A stretch of 64,000 nucleotides of DNA. Source: Alphaproteobacteria bacterium. GTDB taxonomy: Bacteria; Pseudomonadota; Alphaproteobacteria; Micropepsales; Micropepsaceae. Each line of letters starts with the position of its first letter. The first letter of the stretch is position 1. The position numbers were made by a program, and so were the translations under genes. The notes beneath the pieces are model-generated. The model did no database searches. It was given only the letters and a program-made list of their open reading frames with translations, and was not told the origin of the DNA. Below, in pieces: positions 59,597 through 64,000 of this stretch. The stretch is from assembly GCA_017983635.1 (NCBI GenBank), contig JAGOBA010000013.1, forward strand, positions 1 to 64,000. Reading direction: 5' to 3'.

Positions 59597-60469
59597 CTAC
59601 AACCCCGCCAGCCTGAGCCCGGCATTCGCCGCAATGAACGCAGCCGCCCCGCCAAGGGCCGCGAGGATATTCACCCCGAACCGCCGCAATGGATCGCGTC
59701 GAAAGATCGCGCGCGCCGCCGCCTTGGCATCGCGCGCCGGGTCGTTCTCCGCCGCGATGCGCCCGCCCGTGCGCGCCTCGCGCGCCGCCTTGGCGATCAC
59801 GGCCACTGCCGCGGCCGTGGCCAGCCCCACCAGCAGCAAGAGCCCCGGCGCCGGCAGCGCGCGAACGAACGCCGTGTGGCTCACCAATATGCCCAACGCC
59901 ACCGCGCCAAACCCCACAAGCGCTAAATTGATCCCGCTGCGCGAGAACGACAGCACCTCCTCCCACCAAGTCACATCTGTCTTCACGTTCATCAGCACGC
60001 GCACGGAAAAGCGCAGCCATATGCTGTCCCCGATATCGAACAACAACACCGCGGCAATCGGAAATGCGGCGATCAAGATCGCGTCGGCCGCGCCCTCGGC
60101 CCCGGGCGCGACCGGCACCAACCCCGCGGCCAGTCCCGCCGCCAACGCCATGACGACGCCCCACACCGCATCGAACACGCGGCTGCCCTTCTCGCCACCG
60201 CTCGCGCGGGTCCACGCGCCGCAATAAAGCAAGGTCAGCAGAAAGAAATGCTTCCAGTGCGGCTGAAACGAAAGCTCAAACCCGGCAAGCGCCGCTGCAC
60301 GCTGCGCCAACGGCGCGATCCAACCGACCAAAACGCGCGTCACATCCTCATAATAGGTCAACGCCAGGTCGAGCGGCGCCGCAAACGTCCCCATGTCAAA
60401 GCCATGCTTGACCAACAGCACCAACGAAAGCGCCGCGAAAACGACGCCGAACCCATTGAACACGCCCAT
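59597..60469 (-). CDS. Polytopic membrane protein of unknown function
   Basis: About 290 residues if started at ATG 60469; a TTG at 60520 is also possible. There are six or seven hydrophobic segments, and the Arg-rich C-terminal region ends with DPLRRFGVNILAALGGAAAF as a last helix. No family was recognised. An internally deleted copy lies at 61790-62020 in the same orientation. Both copies share the region upstream of the start. Confidence 0.65.
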   Translation of the reverse strand: MGVFNGFGVVFAALSLVLLVKHGFDMGTFAAPLDLALTYYEDVTRVLVGWIAPLAQRAAALAGFELSFQPHWKHFFLLTLLYCGAWTRASGGEKGSRVFDAVWGVVMALAAGLAAGLVPVAPGAEGAADAILIAAFPIAAVLLFDIGDSIWLRFSVRVLMNVKTDVTWWEEVLSFSRSGINLALVGFGAVALGILVSHTAFVRALPAPGLLLLVGLATAAAVAVIAKAAREARTGGRIAAENDPARDAKAAARAIFRRDPLRRFGVNILAALGGAAAFIAANAGLRLAGL

Positions 60470-60821
60470 ACTGGCCAGGTTAGCAACCGCAACCGCGGCT
60501 GTCGAAACACCTTCCCTCAAAGCCTGACGCGCGGTGGCACGCCTCTCGGGACACGATTACCTGCCGCCGGATGGCACACGCGCGCTGATCAACAAAGAGG
60601 ACGTCGTCAGAGGGACCTATGTCGGTTTGGTATCCGCGAACGGCCACTCCCAGCCCTGCACCGAAGTCGATGCCATCCTTGCCCCTGAACGACCCAGCCG
60701 GCCTCGGCAAGCTTCTCGTCAATCTGGTCGCGAGCCACCTGCTCAGGATTTTGGTTCTTGCTCGCCATACTTTGTTTCGAAGCCCCATTCTTTTCTTTTC
60801 ACTTGAGCGTTCGATTGCAAT

Positions 60822-60836
60822 GTTCTATCTTTGTTC
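60822..60836. promoter_or_regulatory. SOS (LexA) box before the HicA-like module
   Basis: GTTCTATCTTTGTTC is a perfect GTTC-N7-GTTC, identical in 14 of 15 bases to the box at 59123. It lies 58 bases before the first gene; an extra GTTC sits 9 bases farther upstream. Confidence 0.75.
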
Positions 60837-60844
60837 CACGCTCA

Positions 60845-60866
60845 GACATTTGTTGACAAATGTCAA
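60845..60866 (+). promoter_or_regulatory. Palindromic operator and -35 of the HicA-like module
   Basis: GACATTTGT and ACAAATGTC are perfect 9-bp arms around TG. They contain TTGACA, which is 17 bases from TACAAG; the latter would place the transcript start just before the ATG at 60894. Confidence 0.6.
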
Positions 60867-60893
60867 CAGAGCTGCTACAAGGAACACTGATCA

Positions 60894-61130
60894 ATGGGTT
60901 CCAGGCCCACGCACCCGAACAAGGAGATCGAGGCGGCCGTAACATACGCGGAAGCAAAAGGCTGGAGATACAAGGCCGCCGGAAAGTCTGCGCACGCTTG
61001 GGGGAAATTTCTGTGTCCTTTCGCAGATCGAAGCGGCTGTCACGTATTTGTCTGGTCAACGCCGAAGCGTCCGGAAAGCCACGCAAAAGAAATCCGGCGC
61101 ACCGTGGGCAAGTGCCCGCATCAACTCTAA
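60894..61130 (+). CDS. HicA-like small protein
   Basis: A 78-residue protein. HPNKEIEAAVTYAEAKGWR and the GKSAHAWGKFLCPF core with a His resemble the HicA/YcfA double-stranded-RNA-binding toxin fold, though longer and with extra cysteines. The C-terminal SHAKEIRRTVGKCP fits a family of small proteins paired with a DNA-binding partner. AAGGA lies 9-13 bases before the ATG. It is 17 bases upstream of the partner gene and both sit behind an SOS box. Confidence 0.6.
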   Translation: MGSRPTHPNKEIEAAVTYAEAKGWRYKAAGKSAHAWGKFLCPFADRSGCHVFVWSTPKRPESHAKEIRRTVGKCPHQL

Positions 61131-61147
61131 ACAGCAGAGGACGGCAA

Positions 61148-61677
61148 TGCAGGACTTCGAGTTCGCAATCATCGCTGACGGCGTCGATACAGACGACGAG
61201 ACGTTCGTGGACCGCTTTTTCGAAGCGGGCTGCGACGACGCGCTGGTGATGATCGTCAAAGGCAACGTCGTCCTGCAATTCACGCGGGAGGCATCCAACG
61301 TGGCTGAGGCGGTCGCCTCCGCAATCCGTGACGTACATCGCGCCGGCGCACGCGTGCGGCGCATCGCGCCGGATTCCTATGTCACGATCAGCGACATCGC
61401 CGAACGCTCCGGCCTCACGCGTCAGGCGATTTCGCTTTACGCGAACGCCGAGCGTGGTGCGGGCGACTTTCCGCGGCCGCTGCTGCGCGCGAATACGGAT
61501 TCGCCGCTCTGGGACTGGCTCAGCGTCGCACGCTGGCTCGACAAGAATGGGAAGCTGCCCGACGATCAATCGCTCGAATTCGCCGAACTGGTGCACGATC
61601 TGAATTTGCATTTCGAGAATCTCGACGCGGGGCCCTCAAGCCGACGCAACGTCGCCAAGCTGCTTGAAGCCGTCTAA
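61148..61677 (+). CDS. HTH DNA-binding partner of the HicA-like protein
   Basis: A 176-residue protein from ATG 61148 (GAGGAC upstream); the frame is open farther 5' but overlaps the first gene. The N-terminal half is a small alpha/beta domain (CDDALVMIVKGNVVLQFTRE). The middle is a helix-turn-helix (VTISDIAERSGLTRQAISLY, then DSPLWDWLSVARWLDKNG). It would be the antitoxin/repressor half of a two-gene module and could bind the palindrome upstream. The exact family is uncertain. Confidence 0.65.
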
Positions 61678-61789
61678 CGCGTTATTCCGGTGACACGCAA
61701 CAACCGCGAAGCACGGCAAGTCGGGTCGCCGACCCGGATTGACCAAGCCGCACGCTCAGCCTGCCCCACCGCCTTCGCGGACTTGAGCA

Positions 61790-62020
61790 GCGTAACCCCA
61801 GCTGGCGCCCCGCCAAGTACCGCGAGGATGTTGACGCCGAACCGCCGCAACGGATCGAAAGATCGCCGCGCCTCCGCCTTTGGATCGCGCCAAAACGACG
61901 CCGACCGCGTTAAAGCTCCCATGCAGGCCAGGTAACAACCGCGACCACGGCTGGCGAAACACAATCTCCCCCAAAGGTTGACGCGCGGTGGCACTTCCCT
62001 AGGGACACGATTACCTGTCA
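61790..62020 (-). pseudogene. Internally deleted copy of the 59.6-kb membrane protein gene
   Basis: The 3' part (DPLRRFGVNILAVLGGA) and the 5' part with its upstream region (GACGCGCGGTGGCAC, GGACACGATTACCTG) match the intact gene. About 750 internal bases are missing, joined near 61900. It keeps the same orientation and lies on the other side of the SOS-boxed module. Confidence 0.75.
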
Positions 62021-62175
62021 CCGCTCAAACCGCTCAATCACTTTACTTCAGGGGACGGAGTTTGTGTATCGCCTAAGCCATATACCGGCGCCCCCCGCAC
62101 CTTTGCAATTGACGCGCCCACGGGGGCTTTGAAAACTGCCGCAGGTGTGAGCGAAGGTGGGCATGCGTTCTGGTT

Positions 62176-62433
62176 TCACAAATCCCAATCCGGACGCTCG
62201 GTCAAATACTCACAATAGTACTTGGTTTCGTTGTCGGAAGGCGGCAGCTTGGCCTTGCAGCTGGCTTCATCCACGGGGCCGCCAAGAACGATCAGTCCCA
62301 GATCGACCACGTCGACGATGAGGTACCATCCGACCCCGTTCCAGTGTTTGTCTTCGGCGGATGCGGCTGTAGCGGCGACAAGAAACAACGCAGCAGTCAG
62401 GAATGCCGCAACGGCAGATTGCTTTGGTGCCAT
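62176..62433 (-). CDS. Small exported protein, paralogue of the divergent neighbour
   Basis: An 85-residue protein from ATG 62433 (AAGGA upstream) with a signal peptide (AVAAFLTAALFLVAATAASA). The mature part has WNGVGWYLIVD, DEASCKAKLP and YYCEYLTERP, which align with the protein at 62730. Two cysteines could pair. The function is unknown. Confidence 0.65.
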   Translation of the reverse strand: MAPKQSAVAAFLTAALFLVAATAASAEDKHWNGVGWYLIVDVVDLGLIVLGGPVDEASCKAKLPPSDNETKYYCEYLTERPDWDL

Positions 62434-62729
62434 CAATTCGATCCTTCACATCAGCCCTTTCGAAGACAGTACGCTTATCCTTGTCGAATGCCAGGGTCGC
62501 ATACGCTGATTGCGGGGTTTGCCGCGCCTCGCTATCTCGTCCCGCATGGCTGGAACGTGGCGAAGTGCTGCCGCCAAAGGGCACGCCGTATCAGTTACGT
62601 GGCATACGGCGTCACGGACGAGACTGATGGTGCCGCATGGGGCATCGAGCGATGCCGGCACTCGAAAACATGCAACTTGACGAGAATGAGCTTATGTTGG
62701 GCGCCAACTTTGAAACGGAGGTACAATCC

Positions 62730-62984
62730 ATGTTGGCCAAACCATTCGTGATCGCTGCCGCATTGGCCGCCACGTTGGTTCTGTCGGGCGCTCCGAACGC
62801 ATATGCTGAAACGGTGCAATGGAACGGCGCAGGATGGTACGGCATGGACGGCAACCTGTATTGGGAGGAGTTGGTGAACGGCCCCTTCGTCAACGAAGCG
62901 ACGTGCAAAGCAAACCTGCCAGCCGATAACGACGATTCCGTTTATTTTTGTGAGTATTTGAGCGAACGCCCAAACCGCGATTGA
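62730..62984 (+). CDS. Small exported protein, paralogue of the divergent neighbour
   Basis: An 84-residue protein from ATG 62730 with a strong GGAGG site; the frame is open upstream without support. It has a signal peptide (KPFVIAAALAATLVLSGAPN), then WNGAGWYGMD, NEATCKANLP and YFCEYLSERP. It is similar along its length to the minus-strand gene at 62176 and was probably formed by an inverted duplication. The function is unknown. Confidence 0.68.
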   Translation: MLAKPFVIAAALAATLVLSGAPNAYAETVQWNGAGWYGMDGNLYWEELVNGPFVNEATCKANLPADNDDSVYFCEYLSERPNRD

Positions 62985-63086
62985 AGGTGTTGCCACCGAC
63001 GCGAAGGTCGCCTTCGGGGTCCCGGCCGCCTTCCGCCGCTACCGGCGACATGACAGTATCAAGTCCGGAAGAGGCCGTGACACGAA

Positions 63087-63632
63087 ATGCAAGATATTCT
63101 CCACCTTGCCCCCATCGACATCCTTAGCGAATTCGCTGGAAGGGTCGTCGACTCCCTCTTGGTCGGAGGGGTCGTAGCCTGGCTGCTTTCCCTCGGCCGC
63201 ATAAGAGAGAAGAACGCGGCAAAGGCTCAAATCGCAGAGCAGCTTTGTCGCGTGTTCGGTATGCGGCTATATCGAAATCCAAAGACCAACAGCTTTGCGC
63301 TGGAAGAGCTCACCGGAAAGTCGTTGCAAGGCTGGGCTTCATTGGACCGCCTGCAAACGAACCTCGATATGCACCGCGCGGACATAAGCTCCACGGAGCT
63401 GACGCTGGTTCAAGCCATTATCGAGGATCTCCTCAGAATTCGCGCCAACCAACTGACCATGGAATTACATATCCTGGACGAATATTTGCCCGCGGCCGCC
63501 AAGCGGTTCTTGCCCGGTCGATTGCGGGAACAGTTTTTGGAGCGCGCGACGTATTTTGGCCTCCCGAATTTGACCGACAGTGCGTCGATGACGGCGGTCC
63601 CGCCTCAGAACGTGAACACCTTTGGGGAGTAG
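63087..63632 (+). CDS. Membrane-anchored protein of unknown function
   Basis: A 181-residue protein with a ribosome site (GAGG) upstream. Residues about 20-36 are a transmembrane helix (VVDSLLVGGVVAWLLSLG). The rest is helical and charged, with SLDRLQTNLDMHRADIS and LTLVQAIIEDLLRIRANQLT. No family is recognised. Confidence 0.6.
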   Translation: MQDILHLAPIDILSEFAGRVVDSLLVGGVVAWLLSLGRIREKNAAKAQIAEQLCRVFGMRLYRNPKTNSFALEELTGKSLQGWASLDRLQTNLDMHRADISSTELTLVQAIIEDLLRIRANQLTMELHILDEYLPAAAKRFLPGRLREQFLERATYFGLPNLTDSASMTAVPPQNVNTFGE

Positions 63633-63678
63633 CCACCTTCGCCTTCAGAAGAAGCCGCGCCAACACATTTGGCTTCGG

Positions 63679-64000
63679 TCATCGCGCGATTGCGGAAGAC
63701 GATACGCCTTCCTTGGCGAGACCCATGGCGCCGACGCCGCCGCTCACCCGCCTCCACGTCACCTGCATCCCCACCGACACCGTGTGCGTGGTGATGTCGG
63801 GATTCAGGCTCGCGTCGTAGTCAACGAAGATCGACGCGCGGTGCGAGAGCGGCGCGGTAAGGCCTACGCCGACCAGCGCGGAATCGCGGCCGTACTTTTT
63901 CGCCCTTAATCAGGCTGGGCGCCTGCTGCTGACCCTGCACGGTGGCGAGGAACGACCCTTGGTTGTCCGAGAACTCGTGCGCCCCGCTCTGATTGGAACT
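63679..64000 (-). pseudogene. Autotransporter beta-barrel C-terminus, frameshifted, cut by window end
   Basis: On the minus strand the entering frame reads HEFSDNQGSFLATVQGQQQA. After a one-base shift near 63895 it continues RDSALVGVGLTAPLSHRASI and FVDYDASLNPDITTHTVSVG with QVTW, the last strands of an autotransporter barrel. A short extension runs to a TGA at 63679, so the usual terminal aromatic residue is not the end. Either the gene is broken or the sequence has an indel. Confidence 0.6.

Noticed and set aside
1-64000. tRNA, rRNA or known riboswitches
   Set aside because: None was recognised by eye on either strand; a covariance-model scan would be decisive and could not be run.

Overview
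The window looks like an alphaproteobacterial chromosome, probably Caulobacterales/Hyphomonadales-like. The pointers are adjacent clpA and clpS, a phasin (polyhydroxyalkanoate granule protein), a MipZ-type division ATPase, a DUF1489 protein, GTTC-N7-GTTC SOS boxes and TTGAY-N4-RTCAA FNR/FixK boxes, in high-GC DNA. No rRNA, tRNA, CRISPR array, transposase or complete insertion sequence was recognised. Small decayed genes and short inverted repeats are common.

Layout. 1-8 kb is mostly housekeeping: clpA (cut by the window start), clpS, a LuxR-type regulator, secreted proteins, DUF1499, a phasin, a D-alanyl-D-alanine carboxypeptidase with a SPOR domain, and mipZ. 8-16.7 kb holds a two-domain PutA, a CopG/MazF-like toxin-antitoxin pair with a textbook operator, a GNAT acetyltransferase, a sulfatase and a three-gene chain with 4-bp overlaps (EF-hand protein, DUF1489, exported protein). 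16.7-22.4 kb is a leucine/isovalerate-type catabolic operon (acyl-CoA carboxylase alpha and beta, enoyl-CoA hydratase) with an RNase T2 and a small membrane protein between its genes. 23-26.6 kb has a HemG-like flavodoxin, a PPK2 polyphosphate kinase and a flavin monooxygenase, with FNR/FixK boxes in the gaps. 27-38 kb is mixed: M81 peptidase, HIT protein, hydrolase plus a duplicated piece of it, sulfotransferase, GST, and a TetR/cupin pair with palindromic operators.

38-52 kb is the most unusual stretch. A SLOG-like protein with transmembrane segments faces a convergent run of EIGHT tandem paralogous small membrane proteins (40050-44273). Each starts with nearly the same 5' module and has a different C-terminal part, and almost every pair overlaps by the 4 bases ATGA. 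An AAA ATPase with a DUF4143-type C-terminal part lies directly upstream. Beyond it are a broken ninth copy and a rearranged gene with a degenerate formylglycine-generating-enzyme-like tail, flanked by ~68-bp inverted repeats. An iron alcohol dehydrogenase and a TIR-transmembrane-WD40 protein follow.

52-64 kb carries an anaerobic coproporphyrinogen III oxidase and a cytochrome b561 with a perfect FNR box, a 13-bp-period tandem repeat, dispersed repeats and a truncated calcium/proton antiporter. It also holds two SOS-boxed units. One is a truncated MmeI-like nuclease overlapping a full-length DarG-like macrodomain antitoxin, with no DarT seen. The other is a HicA-like two-gene module lying between a membrane-protein gene and an internally deleted copy of that gene. 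The window ends in a frameshifted autotransporter barrel.
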